From: Acanthamoeba sp. SK_2022b
Lineage: Eukaryota; Discosea; Longamoebia; Acanthamoebidae
Reading direction: 5' to 3'
Length of the DNA stretch: 64,000 bases
Assembly: GCA_027943245.1 (NCBI GenBank)
Contig: JANDJZ010000143.1
Span: forward strand, 1 to 64,000
A program made the translations under genes and the position numbers. Every line of letters begins with the position of its first letter. The first letter of the stretch is position 1. Of this stretch, positions 1 through 8,612 are shown piece after piece. The notes beneath the pieces were generated by a model. That model was not told where the DNA came from, ran no database searches, and saw only the letters and a program-made list of their open reading frames with translations.

Positions 1-260
1 GGCCAAATTCAACGGCCGTGAAATCCTCAACCTGCCGGAAAATCAGCTCAACAAGCTGCGGGCAGAAGAGATCTCGATGATCTTCCAGGACCCGATGACC
101 TCGCTCAACCCTTATATGCGCGTTGGCGAACAGCTGATGGAAGTGCTGATGCTGCATAAGAAAATGAGCAAAAGCGAAGCCTTTGAAGAGTCGGTACGCA
201 TGCTCGACGCGGTGAAAATGCCGGAAGCGCGCAAGCGCATGCGCATGTATCCGCATGAGT

Positions 261-303
<43 letters not shown>

Positions 304-769
304 GCTGTGTCGGCCAAAGCTGCTGATTGCCGACGAACCGACCACCGCGCTGGACGTTACCGTTCAGGCGCAGATCATGACGCTGCTCAACGAGCTGAAG
401 CGCGAGTTCAACACCGCCATCATCATGATCACCCACGACCTGGGCGTGGTGGCCGGCATCTGCAACAAGGTGCTGGTAATGTACGCCGGCCGCACCATGG
501 AATACGGCAGTGCGCGCGAGGTGTTCTACCAGCCGAGCCACCCGTACTCTATCGGTCTGTTGAACGCGGTGCCGCGTCTCGATGCCGAAGGCGAAGCGTT
601 GCTGACCATTCCCGGCAACCCGCCGAACCTGCTGCGGTTGCCGAAAGGCTGCCCGTTCCAGCCGCGCTGTCCGTACGCCATGGAGCAGTGCGCGAGCGCT
701 CCGCCGTTGGAGCAATTTGGGGAAGGGCGCCTGCGCGCCTGCTTTAAACCGGTGGAGGCGTTGGTATGA
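1..769 (+). CDS. oppD: Oligopeptide ABC transporter ATP-binding subunit OppD, 5' end missing
   Basis: This is the C-terminal part of OppD, one of two ATPases that power the inner-membrane oligopeptide importer. The reading frame is open from base 2, so the start codon and Walker A lie upstream of the window. Visible are the Q-loop (MIFQDP), the ABC signature SGGMRQRV, the Walker B motif LLIADEPTTALD and the H-loop ITHDLG. The C-terminal oligopeptide-transporter extension contains the cysteine-rich segment CPFQPRCPYAMEQC. It overlaps oppF by 4 bases (ATGA), implying translational coupling. Confidence 0.95.
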
Positions 770-1767
770 CAGCGGTAACCGACAAGAAAGTGCTGCTCGA
801 AGTGGCCGATCTGAAAGTGCACTTCGACATTCATGACGATAAACAGTGGTTCTGGCAGCCGCCGAAAACCCTGAAAGCGGTCGATGGCGTCACGCTGCGG
901 CTGTTCGAGGGGGAAACCCTGGGCGTGGTCGGCGAATCCGGCTGCGGCAAATCCACCTTCGCGCGCGCCATCATCGGCCTGGTGAAAGCCACCAGCGGGC
1001 GCGTCGCCTGGCTGGGGAAAGATCTGCTGGGCATGAGCGACGCCGACTGGCGCAAAACCCGCAGCGATATCCAGATGATCTTCCAGGATCCGCTGGCTTC
1101 GCTCAACCCGCGCATGACCATCGGCGAGATCATCGCCGAGCCGCTGCGCACCTACTACCCGAAAATGCCGCGTCAGGAAGTGAAGGACAAGGTCAAGGCA
1201 ATGATGCTGAAGGTCGGTCTGCTGCCTAACCTGATCAACCGCTACCCGCACGAGTTCTCCGGCGGCCAGTGCCAGCGTATCGGCATCGCACGCGCGCTGA
1301 TCCTCGAGCCGAAGCTGGTGATCTGCGACGAGCCGGTCTCCGCGCTGGACGTATCGATTCAGGCGCAGGTGGTGAACCTGTTGCAGCAGCTGCAGCGCGA
1401 AATGGGCCTGTCACTGATCTTTATCGCCCACGACTTGGCGGTGGTGAAGCACATTTCCGATCGCGTGCTGGTGATGTATCTGGGCCATGCGGTGGAGCTG
1501 GGCACCTATGACGAGGTGTACCACAACCCGCAGCACCCTTACACCAAAGCGCTGATGTCTGCGGTGCCGATCCCGGATCCGGACAAGGAGAAGGAGAAGC
1601 AGATCCAGCTGTTGGAAGGGGAGCTGCCTTCGCCGATCAACCCGCCGACCGGTTGCGTGTTCCGCACCCGCTGCCCGATAGCCGGGCCGGAGTGCGCCAA
1701 GACGCGTCCGCTGCTGGAGGGCAGTTTCCGCCACGCGGTGTCCTGCCTGAAGGTCGATCCGCTGTAA
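766..1767 (+). CDS. oppF: Oligopeptide ABC transporter ATP-binding subunit OppF
   Basis: OppF is the second ATPase of the Opp oligopeptide importer and works as a heterodimer with OppD on the cytoplasmic face of OppBC. The 333 aa protein has a complete ABC domain: Walker A GESGCGKST, Q-loop IFQDP, signature SGGQCQR, Walker B LVICDEPVSALD and H-loop IAHDLAVV. A C-terminal Opp/Dpp extension follows, with the sequence CVFRTRCPIAGPEC. It starts inside the oppD stop codon and is followed by a strong terminator, so it closes the opp operon as in E. coli. Confidence 0.97.
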   Translation: MTAVTDKKVLLEVADLKVHFDIHDDKQWFWQPPKTLKAVDGVTLRLFEGETLGVVGESGCGKSTFARAIIGLVKATSGRVAWLGKDLLGMSDADWRKTRSDIQMIFQDPLASLNPRMTIGEIIAEPLRTYYPKMPRQEVKDKVKAMMLKVGLLPNLINRYPHEFSGGQCQRIGIARALILEPKLVICDEPVSALDVSIQAQVVNLLQQLQREMGLSLIFIAHDLAVVKHISDRVLVMYLGHAVELGTYDEVYHNPQHPYTKALMSAVPIPDPDKEKEKQIQLLEGELPSPINPPTGCVFRTRCPIAGPECAKTRPLLEGSFRHAVSCLKVDPL

Positions 1768-1786
1768 TGTGCCGCTAGTCGGCAAC

Positions 1787-1819
1787 AAAAAGCCCCGCTG
1801 AATGAGCGGGGCTTTTTTT
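1787..1819. terminator. Bidirectional rho-independent terminator between oppF and yciU
   Basis: A 9-bp stem (AGCCCCGCT and AGCGGGGCT, 1791-1799 and 1805-1813) with a 5-nt loop has T residues on the plus-strand side and A residues on the other. It can stop oppF transcription and also the convergent yciU transcript. Confidence 0.9.
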
Positions 1820-1840
1820 ATCCGATGCGCTAACGGCGAA

Positions 1841-2164
1841 TCACTCTTTCCACAGAATGTGGCACAGCTTGTGGTCTTTCTCACGGCAGATCAGCACGCG
1901 GGCGAACACGTCGTTGATCGGCTCGCCGTCGCTGTCCGCCAGACCGATCACCACCTCGGCGAAGAAGTCCGGGTTCAGGTCGTAATCCACGTGCTCGCTC
2001 CAGTCTTCGGAGGGATCGTACAGTTCGGCGCCGCCGCGCTCTTCAAACTGCAGGTTGAACAGCAGAATATCCGCCGGATCCAGATTGTCGCCGGCCAATT
2101 CGAGGAAGATGTCGTAGGCCTGTTCCAGCGTTTCGTCTTCGGTAAGGCGGTTATTCAAATCCAT
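1841..2164 (-). CDS. yciU: YciU family protein (UPF0263/DUF440)
   Basis: This small acidic protein of 107 aa is the positional and sequence match of E. coli YciU, which lies between oppF and cls. It is rich in Asp and Glu (start [18 protein letters not shown]) and has no signal peptide or membrane segment, consistent with the acidic DUF440 fold that has been suggested to mimic DNA. Its molecular role is not established. It is convergent with oppF and is followed on the same strand by the divided clsA gene upstream. Confidence 0.85.
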   Translation of the reverse strand: MDLNNRLTEDETLEQAYDIFLELAGDNLDPADILLFNLQFEERGGAELYDPSEDWSEHVDYDLNPDFFAEVVIGLADSDGEPINDVFARVLICREKDHKLCHILWKE

Positions 2165-2220
2165 AAAAAAATCCTGATAACAAATGATTTGGCGCTATTA
2201 AAGCACGCTCGCCGCGGCTT

Positions 2221-3681
2221 TTACAGCAGCGGGCTGAAAAAGTAGAACAGGCGCTCGACCAGGCGATGCCAGAACGGCCGCTTCAGCCACTCTTTGGCGT
2301 TCAGCAGCTGGGAACGGGCGATGTAATCTTCCTGCACGCAGGCCAAATCGCTGCCGAAGCCGTCATCGTCGATCACCAGCGTGATTTCGAAATTCAGCCA
2401 CAGGCTGCGCATGTCCAGATTGACGGTGCCGACCAGGCTGAGCTGGCCGTCCACCAGCACGCTCTTGGTATGCAGCAGGCCGCCTTCGAACTGATAGATC
2501 TTAACCCCGGCCTCCAGCAGCTCGGAGAAGAACGCGCGGCTGGCCCAGCGCACCATCATCGAATCGTTGTCGCGCGGCACGATGATGCTGACCTCGACGC
2601 CGCGCAGGGCGGCGGTGCAAATGGCGTGCAGCAGATCGTCACTTGGCACGAAGTACGGCGTGGTCATGATCAGCTGCTCGCGGGCGGAATAGACCGCGGT
2701 CAGCAACGCCTGGTGGATCATCTCCTCGGGGAAGCCGGGGCCGGAGGCGATCACCTGAATGGTATGGCCGCTTTCCTGCTCGAACGGCATGATGTTGACG
2801 TCCGGCGGTGGCGGCAGAATGCGCTTGCCGGTTTCAATCTCCCAGTCGCAGGCATAGACGATGCCCATGGTGGTGGCCACCGGGCCTTCCATGCGCGCCA
2901 TCAGATCGATCCATTGGCCGACGCCCGCATCCTGCTTGAAGTAGCGCGGATCGACCATGTTCATGCTGCCGGTATAGGCGATGTAGTTGTCGATCAGCAC
3001 CACCTTGCGGTGCTGGCGCAGGTCCATGCGGCGTAGAAATACGCGCAGCAGGTTGACTTTCAGCGCCTCGACCACTTCGATGCCGGCGTTGCGCATCATC
3101 GCCGGGTAGGGGCTGCGGAAAAATTGCAGGCTGCCGGCGGAGTCGAGCATCAGGCGGCAGTGTACGCCGCGTCGGGCGGCGGCCATCAGCGATTCGGCCA
3201 CCTGGTCGACCAGGCCGCCGGGCTGCCAGATATAGAACACCATTTCGATGTTGTGGCGCGCCAGCTCGATGTCGCGGATCAGCGCTTTCAGCGTGTCGTC
3301 GGTGGTGGTGAGCAGCTGCAGCTGGTTGCCCTTGACGCCGTCGATGCCCTGGCGGCGGTTGCACAGCTGGAACAGCGGTTCGGCGACCTCGCTGTACTCG
3401 GTGGCGAAGATGCGGCGACTCTCTTTCAGCTCCTTCAGCCAGCGGGCGGTTGACGGCCACATGGCCTTGGCGCGCTCGGCCCGGCGCTTGCCCAGATGCA
3501 GCTCGCCGAACGATAAATAGGCCACGATGCCGAACAGCGGCAGTATGTAGATAACCAGCAGCCAGGCCATGGCAGAGGGAACCGCACGGCGTTTCATCAA
3601 AATGCGCATCGTCACGCCGGCGATCAGCAGCCAGTAGCCGAACACCATGAGCCAACTGATTACGGTATAAAATGTTGTCAT
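2221..3681 (-). CDS. clsA: Cardiolipin synthase A
   Basis: ClsA condenses two phosphatidylglycerol molecules into cardiolipin and glycerol at the inner membrane. From the ATG at 3681 the protein is 486 aa, the length of E. coli ClsA. Two N-terminal membrane segments (about residues 8-27 and 38-60) precede two phospholipase-D domains with HKD motifs, HRKVVLID in the first and HTKSVLVD in the second. The frame stays open 62 codons further upstream, but that stretch has no family similarity and the 486 aa start fits best. The neighbours yciU and yciY match the E. coli order. Confidence 0.95.
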   Translation of the reverse strand: MTTFYTVISWLMVFGYWLLIAGVTMRILMKRRAVPSAMAWLLVIYILPLFGIVAYLSFGELHLGKRRAERAKAMWPSTARWLKELKESRRIFATEYSEVAEPLFQLCNRRQGIDGVKGNQLQLLTTTDDTLKALIRDIELARHNIEMVFYIWQPGGLVDQVAESLMAAARRGVHCRLMLDSAGSLQFFRSPYPAMMRNAGIEVVEALKVNLLRVFLRRMDLRQHRKVVLIDNYIAYTGSMNMVDPRYFKQDAGVGQWIDLMARMEGPVATTMGIVYACDWEIETGKRILPPPPDVNIMPFEQESGHTIQVIASGPGFPEEMIHQALLTAVYSAREQLIMTTPYFVPSDDLLHAICTAALRGVEVSIIVPRDNDSMMVRWASRAFFSELLEAGVKIYQFEGGLLHTKSVLVDGQLSLVGTVNLDMRSLWLNFEITLVIDDDGFGSDLACVQEDYIARSQLLNAKEWLKRPFWHRLVERLFYFFSPLL

Positions 3682-3923
3682 AAAGGCGAAAAATCCCGTT
3701 CGCAAACCACCAATGATGAGTGTACGCACAGATCGGTCAAGGCGAAACCTTTTATCGGCGCTTATGTTACATAAATATGATGAAGTTAAGGCACTTGCTG
3801 AAAATGAAAGGGCGGCTTTTGCCCGCGTGGCGCCCGCTGTGCCGCCGATAACTGCGGCTTGGATCACGGGCGGAAAGGGCTATAATGCCCGCGGTTGGCA
3901 TTAGACGAACGAGTGACGGAATT

Positions 3924-4100
3924 ATGAGACGCAGTAGAAATGAAGTGGGCCGCTGGCGCATGTTGCGGCAGAGCCAACGCCGCCGGCATCGCTGGCTGGA
4001 ACGCCAGTCGTGCAGCAATCGCCATATTATCCGGGTGCGGCGCCGCCTGGACGATCAGCATCGGCGCGCGCTGCTGTTTGCGGTATCCTGCGAGTGGTAA
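3924..4100 (+). CDS. yciY: YciY family small basic protein
   Basis: A 58 aa, strongly basic protein beginning MRRSRNEVGRWRMLRQ, which matches the short YciY protein found next to cls in enterobacteria. More than a quarter of its residues are Arg, and no membrane segment is visible. Its function is unknown. The gene is divergent from clsA and ends just before a terminator hairpin. An in-frame ATG 13 codons upstream (3885) is rejected because similarity to the family begins at 3924. Confidence 0.8.
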   Translation: MRRSRNEVGRWRMLRQSQRRRHRWLERQSCSNRHIIRVRRRLDDQHRRALLFAVSCEW

Positions 4101-4104
4101 AACG

Positions 4105-4130
4105 AAAACAGTCCCGTGAGGGACTGTTTT
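4105..4130. terminator. Terminator between yciY and the Dps-family gene
   Basis: An inverted repeat, ACAGTCCC and GGGACTGT, with a short GTGA loop is flanked by A and T runs. It can serve yciY on the plus strand and the convergent Dps-family gene on the minus strand. Confidence 0.8.
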
Positions 4131-4145
4131 GTTATGGCGCCTGGG

Positions 4146-4637
4146 TTATTTGCCCAGATAGGCGTTGAGCATCCAGACCTGTTTTTCCTGCTCTTTGATG
4201 TAATCGCTCATCAGCGATGCGGTGCCTTCGTCACCGGCGTCTGCCGCTACCGTCAGCAGTTCACGCTGCTGCTGCAGCAAGATTGAATACCCTTCCAACA
4301 GGCCGCGCAGCGTGCCTTTATCATCGGTCACGTTGGTGTGTTCCTTGATGTCGGCGGTTTTCAGATAGTCGCTGAAAGCGTGACGCGGCTGCGAGCCCAG
4401 CGTCAGAATACGTTCCGCCAGCTCATCCACCTTGGTCAGCAGATCGTTATATGTCTCTTCGAATTTCGCGTGCAGCTCAAAGAACTGCGGGCCGGTAATA
4501 TTCCAGTGATAGCCGCGCACGTTCATATACAGCACCTGATAGTTCGCCAACAGCGCGTTCAGCGCCTCGGCGAGTTTTGCCGATTGTTTACTGTCGAGGC
4601 CGATATGGGTTTTCGCTGCTTTCTTTGCCGTTGCCAT
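4146..4637 (-). CDS. Dps-family ferritin-like DNA-protection protein
   Basis: This 163 aa protein belongs to the Dps/mini-ferritin family, whose dodecamers oxidise Fe(II) with peroxide and store the iron, protecting DNA. The ferroxidase ligands are visible as H44 (GYHWN), H56, and D71 and E75 in DELAERI. The N-terminus is Lys/Ala-rich, as in DNA-binding Dps proteins. The ATG at 4637 is chosen because AGGAGA lies about 9 nt upstream; a longer reading to 4682 has no such site. It differs enough from E. coli Dps to be a paralogue rather than the syntenic dps gene. Confidence 0.88.
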   Translation of the reverse strand: MATAKKAAKTHIGLDSKQSAKLAEALNALLANYQVLYMNVRGYHWNITGPQFFELHAKFEETYNDLLTKVDELAERILTLGSQPRHAFSDYLKTADIKEHTNVTDDKGTLRGLLEGYSILLQQQRELLTVAADAGDEGTASLMSDYIKEQEKQVWMLNAYLGK

Positions 4638-4837
4638 AATAATCTTCTCCTGATTATTTGTTCCGATAGTAGACAGAATCAATTTCCATAGCTGTTACAG
4701 TAACCGGATTTATCGCAGGGTTAAACACGATAACAGGCATTATTGCCATCGCTAAAACCGATGACGATAAATCCGTCGAGCAAATTGCCGAATCAGTTTA
4801 CGCAGGATCCGCAGGCGAAAAAAGCCGCTTTTATCGG

Positions 4838-6310
4838 TTACTTGCGCAGCGCCAGTTTCACCGCGCCGGCGCCCAGCGCCATCAGCAATGCGGCGGCGAT
4901 CAGCACCGTAATAAACGCGCGATCAAAGGCCAGACGCGCCAGCTGCGTCAGCTGCTGCGCGCGATCGGCCGCCAGCCCGGCCGCCAGCCGCAGGGCTTCG
5001 TCGATGCTGTCGTAGGCCAAATCGCTGACCGGCAGCTCCGCCGGCAGTGCCAGGCTGTGGCTGTAAACCGCCGTCATCAACCCGCCGAGCAGCGTCACGC
5101 CCAGCACGCCACCCAGTTCGTAGGAGACGTCTTCGATGGACGCCGCCATGCCGGACTTCTCCTCCGGCGCGTTCAGCATGATGGCGGTAGAAGCGGCGGT
5201 GATCACGCCGCCGAGGCCAAAGCCCACCAGCGCCAGGCTGACCAATTGCGGCGCCATGCCGCTCTGGTACCACACGGCAAGACCGGCGATGCCGAGGGTA
5301 GTCAGGACAAAGCCGCCGAGGATGATGCTGCGTTCGCCGTAGCGCGGCAACAGCAGGCCGGCTACGGGCCCCGCCAGCGCCGAGGCCAGCGGGATCGGCA
5401 AAATAAACAGCGCCGCCTGCAGCGGGCTGAGGCCGAGCACCAGCTGTAGGCGTTGGCTGAGCACCAGCTCGACGCCGATCAGCGCTACCATCGACAGCAG
5501 GGCCACGCCGATGCCGCCTGCGAACAGCCGGTTGCGGAACAGGGAGAAATCGATCATCGGGTGGGCGCTGCGCTGCTGACGACGCACGAACAGCACCAGG
5601 AACAACACGCCGATCAAGGCCGCCACAAGCAAGGCGCTCACATCAGGCGTCGGCTTGCTCAGCTCCTTCAGCGCATAGATGGCGCCGACCAGACCCATCA
5701 TGATCTGCACCGAACCGACGATGTCCGAAGGGCGCGGGTTATCGCCACCGCAGCGCGGGATCAGTTTCCACGCCAGCGGCCAGACCAGCAGTACGACCGG
5801 CACATTGATCAGGAACACCGACCCCCACCAGAAATACTCCAGCAGCAGGCCGCCGACCACCGGGCCGATGGCCGCGCCGCCGGAGGCCACCGAGGCCCAG
5901 ATGCCGATTGCCAGCGCGCGTTCGCGTTCGTCGGTAAAGACGTGGCGCACGATGGACAGCGTGGCGGGCATCATCATTGCCGCGCCAACGGCGAGGAACA
6001 CGCGGGCGGCGATCAGCCACTCGGCGGTGGGCGAGAACGCGGCGCACAGTGACGCGACGGCAAACACCGGCAGCCCGGCGAGAAACAGCCGCTTATGGCC
6101 GATGCGGTCGCTCAGCATGCCGGCGCCGGGCAGCAGGCCGGCCACCACCAGCGGGTAGGCGTTGACGATCCAGAGTTTTTGCGAGGCGCTGGCGTCCAGC
6201 GCCTGGGTTAAGCGCGGCAGGGCGGTATATAACACCGTCATATCGATGACGATCAGGAAAAGGGCGCTGGCGACCATCGTCAGGATCAACCAGCGGTTCT
6301 TGGCGTACAT
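4838..6310 (-). CDS. smvA: MFS drug/cation efflux pump, DHA2 family, SmvA-like
   Basis: A 490 aa membrane protein with about 14 hydrophobic segments, typical of the DHA2 (14-TM) proton-coupled drug exporters. Motif A-like GMLSDRIGHKR lies near residue 63, and a motif C-like GPVVGGLLLEYFWW near residue 148. It resembles SmvA, which exports methyl viologen, acriflavine and cationic biscides such as chlorhexidine. A TetR-family repressor gene is divergently transcribed 126 bp away, the arrangement of smvA-smvR. The substrate range is inferred from the family, not seen. Confidence 0.75.
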   Translation of the reverse strand: MYAKNRWLILTMVASALFLIVIDMTVLYTALPRLTQALDASASQKLWIVNAYPLVVAGLLPGAGMLSDRIGHKRLFLAGLPVFAVASLCAAFSPTAEWLIAARVFLAVGAAMMMPATLSIVRHVFTDERERALAIGIWASVASGGAAIGPVVGGLLLEYFWWGSVFLINVPVVLLVWPLAWKLIPRCGGDNPRPSDIVGSVQIMMGLVGAIYALKELSKPTPDVSALLVAALIGVLFLVLFVRRQQRSAHPMIDFSLFRNRLFAGGIGVALLSMVALIGVELVLSQRLQLVLGLSPLQAALFILPIPLASALAGPVAGLLLPRYGERSIILGGFVLTTLGIAGLAVWYQSGMAPQLVSLALVGFGLGGVITAASTAIMLNAPEEKSGMAASIEDVSYELGGVLGVTLLGGLMTAVYSHSLALPAELPVSDLAYDSIDEALRLAAGLAADRAQQLTQLARLAFDRAFITVLIAAALLMALGAGAVKLALRK

Positions 6311-6382
6311 AATTCATATCCAGTTAACGTGGGCGGCGCGGAGGCGCCGCCATTGGGGTAACCCACCGGCGATGCCGGGTGG

Positions 6383-6421
6383 TATACTGATGATAATATA
6401 TATCCATACGTTCGTATTGAA
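6383..6421. promoter_or_regulatory. Candidate SmvR operator and divergent promoter
   Basis: A perfect 12-bp palindrome, ATACGTTCGTAT (6406-6417), sits in the smvA-smvR intergenic region 20 bp before the regulator start. On the minus strand, TTCAAT and TATTAT with 17-bp spacing form a possible smvA promoter that overlaps the palindrome. A repressor bound there would block the pump gene and probably its own gene. This is inferred from position and symmetry. Confidence 0.5.
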
Positions 6422-6436
6422 AAGAAGGGTTTCTTA

Positions 6437-6988
6437 ATGGGACGTCAACGCAGCATCGATCGCGACAAGGTTTTGGACACCGCCGAAGAGATCGTCGCCA
6501 CCCAGGGGGCCGCCGGCTTGACCATCGACGCCGTCGCCAAAGCGATGGGGATCTCCAAGGGCGGGGTGCAGTATTGTTTCGGCAGCAAAGACGCCCTTAT
6601 CGATGCCATGTTCGATCGCTGGGGGAGTGCCTACGAGACGCTGTTCACGGCGATCGCCGGCGACGAGCCTTCGCCGCAGACCGCCGTGCGGGCGCATATG
6701 CTGGCCACCCACAGTTCGGATCAGGCCTCCAGCGCCAAGGCCGCCGGGCTGATGGCAACGTTGATTCAAACGCCGGAGCATCTGGCGAGCACGCGCGAAT
6801 GGTATCGCAGCCGCATCGCCGGTTTGGATTTGACGACCGAAGAAGGCAAGCGCGCGCGCCTGGCGTTTCTCGCCACCGAAGGCGCCTTTATGCTGCGTTA
6901 CTTTGGTTTGATGGATATCGACCAGGCGGAATGGGAAACGATGTTCGCCGATATGCAGGCATTGATATTGACGGGCGGCGACAAGTAA
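6437..6988 (+). CDS. smvR: TetR-family repressor, SmvR-like
   Basis: A 183 aa protein with an N-terminal TetR helix-turn-helix (residues about 8-55, including AVAKAMGISKGGVQYCFGSKDALIDAMF) and a variable ligand-binding C-terminal half. It is divergent from an SmvA-type efflux gene and most likely represses it, with release by cationic drugs. A palindrome lies directly upstream. The name smvR is given by context and general resemblance, so the family call is firmer than the symbol. Confidence 0.75.
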   Translation: MGRQRSIDRDKVLDTAEEIVATQGAAGLTIDAVAKAMGISKGGVQYCFGSKDALIDAMFDRWGSAYETLFTAIAGDEPSPQTAVRAHMLATHSSDQASSAKAAGLMATLIQTPEHLASTREWYRSRIAGLDLTTEEGKRARLAFLATEGAFMLRYFGLMDIDQAEWETMFADMQALILTGGDK

Positions 6989-7034
6989 ACGCAGGGACAA
7001 GCGGCAGGAGCAGCCTGCCGCGGGCTAAGCCTGA

Positions 7035-7298
7035 TTATTTATAGGCTATCGCATTGATGGTTTCGAAGGTGGTTTTCCCCTCGCGACCGATAATGACGTA
7101 ATACTTACCGCCTTTTTCATCTACCGCTTTCGACAGACGCGCATGGTCGATCCCCACGGTGTCGTCGCCGTCTTGTGAAATGGTCACCGGACCGATCTCG
7201 GTATGTTTCGCCGCCTCTTCCCGAGTGATTTCAATTGCCGCCAGGGAAGAGAATGAGGTGAACGCCAGCAGTGCCAAGAGATATTTAGTTGCCTTCAT
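7035..7298 (-). CDS. Small secreted DUF1471 (YdgH/BhsA/McbA-like) protein
   Basis: An 87 aa protein with a Sec signal peptide (MKATKYLLALLAFTSFSSLAA) and a mature domain of the DUF1471 type: EITREEA near the start, a beta-rich middle, and a C-terminus YYVIIGREGKTTFETINAIAYK. Members of this periplasmic family respond to stress, acid or biofilm conditions in enterobacteria. The start at 7298 places the signal peptide at the N-terminus; a longer reading to 7355 would bury it. It stands alone between smvR and the sugar locus. Confidence 0.75.
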   Translation of the reverse strand: MKATKYLLALLAFTSFSSLAAIEITREEAAKHTEIGPVTISQDGDDTVGIDHARLSKAVDEKGGKYYVIIGREGKTTFETINAIAYK

Positions 7299-7494
7299 AA
7301 TTATTCCTTTTGGAAGATAAAAACGACCCGTAACTGCATTTTGACTACGGCTCAAGTGTAGGTCAGCGGCGGCGGTTTACCATGCAACGGCAAAAAATAG
7401 TCTCAGACGGCGGCGCCTATCACACTGATAGTTAGTCAAGGGGGCGGCGAAAGGCGTATGTTTATCGAACAAGATATTCCCTCGAAGAACCTTT

Positions 7495-7524
7495 AAGCCA
7501 GCCACTCCGTGCTGGCTTTTTTTT
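7495..7524 (+). terminator. Plus-strand rho-independent terminator without an obvious gene
   Basis: An 8-bp stem, AAGCCAGC and GCTGGCTT (7495-7502 and 7511-7518), is followed by eight T residues on the plus strand. Both flanking genes run on the minus strand, so the signal does not end any annotated gene. A second palindrome, CCCCCTGG-AG-CCAGGGGG (7547-7564), lies just after the binding-protein gene and may end that transcript. Confidence 0.75.
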
Positions 7525-7571
7525 GCAGACAAGTGCCATAGCAGGGCCCCCTGGAGCCAGGGGGCGGGGGA

Positions 7572-8579
7572 TTATTTGCGGGCATCCAACAGCGCTTGAG
7601 CGTTCTCTGCGGTAACGACGGTCCACGGAATGTAGTAATGCTTCTGCGTGCCGCCCTCCCATTTCAGATCCTTGGCGTACTGCTTCCAGATATCCGACTG
7701 AGGTTGATAGCTTTCACCTTTCACGGCGCGCAGCGCGACGTCGATGGACCCCTGCATCTGGCCTTTGGCATCTTGCAGGATAGAGACCATTTCACCGGCC
7801 TGCACCGCATGAATCGCGTCGGAAACGCCGTCAACGCCGGCAATCGCGAAGTCTTTCACATTCAGGCCGGCGCCTTTGATCGCCTCGATAGCACCCAGCG
7901 CCATCTCGTCATTTTGGCCGATCACGCCATTGATTTTACCCCGGTGTTTCTGCAGCCAGTTTTCCATCAGCGGCTGCGCTTCCGCGCGTGACCAGTTGGC
8001 CGTTTTGCGCTCAAGTACCGTGACCTGGCCGGCGCCGCACTCGGCAATCGCTTTATCGTTGCCCTTACCGCGCTGGATCTCGCCGCTGCCGCCTTTCGGG
8101 CCTTCGATAATCACCACGTTTACCTTGTGGTTCTTGCAGTCGAGTTTGTCCAGGACGGCTTTGGCTTCCAGATACCCCCCCAACTCGTCATTAGACACCA
8201 CTTCAGACGTCATCGCGTCCGTGTTCAGGCGCGCGTTGGTGACCACCACCGGGATTTTGGCTTCGTTGGCATTAGTGACGATATCGATATTGGCCTCAAA
8301 ATCCATAGGATTGACGATAATGGCATCGGCGCGCGTCTGGATAGCGGTGGCGGCCTGATCGTTTTGCACCGATGCATCATAACGTCCATCGTAGAAGGTC
8401 AGCACGGCTTCGCCGCTTTTCACCGCCGGGTGTTCCTTGCCGAACCTTTCCATCAATTGCACGAACTCGGCTTTGTTGCCGTACATCAATACCGCGATTT
8501 TAACCGGGGCGGCCTGAGCTGCCGACAGGCTACCCAGCATCATGGCTGAGGCAAACAACGCTATCTTGGTCTTATTCAT
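7572..8579 (-). CDS. Periplasmic sugar-binding protein of an ABC importer (pentose/pentitol locus)
   Basis: A 335 aa RbsB/peripla_BP_4-type substrate-binding protein. A signal peptide (MNKTKIALFASAMMLGSLSAAQA) precedes a two-lobe periplasmic-binding fold with the typical hinge phrase GVIGQNDEMALGAIEAIKGAG and AIAGVDGVSDAI. It is the last gene of a minus-strand operon running from the dehydrogenase through the kinase, ATPase and permease. Its partners suggest a pentose or pentitol ligand, but nothing in the sequence fixes which one. Confidence 0.85.
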   Translation of the reverse strand: MNKTKIALFASAMMLGSLSAAQAAPVKIAVLMYGNKAEFVQLMERFGKEHPAVKSGEAVLTFYDGRYDASVQNDQAATAIQTRADAIIVNPMDFEANIDIVTNANEAKIPVVVTNARLNTDAMTSEVVSNDELGGYLEAKAVLDKLDCKNHKVNVVIIEGPKGGSGEIQRGKGNDKAIAECGAGQVTVLERKTANWSRAEAQPLMENWLQKHRGKINGVIGQNDEMALGAIEAIKGAGLNVKDFAIAGVDGVSDAIHAVQAGEMVSILQDAKGQMQGSIDVALRAVKGESYQPQSDIWKQYAKDLKWEGGTQKHYYIPWTVVTAENAQALLDARK

Positions 8580-8612
8580 GGTTTTCTCCTGGTAGAGTTG
8601 GGTCTGATGTTA

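Noticed and set aside
3682..3867. Longer N-terminus for clsA
   Set aside because: The extra 62 codons give a sequence without family similarity; the ATG at 3681 gives the standard 486 aa length with the membrane helices at the N-terminus.
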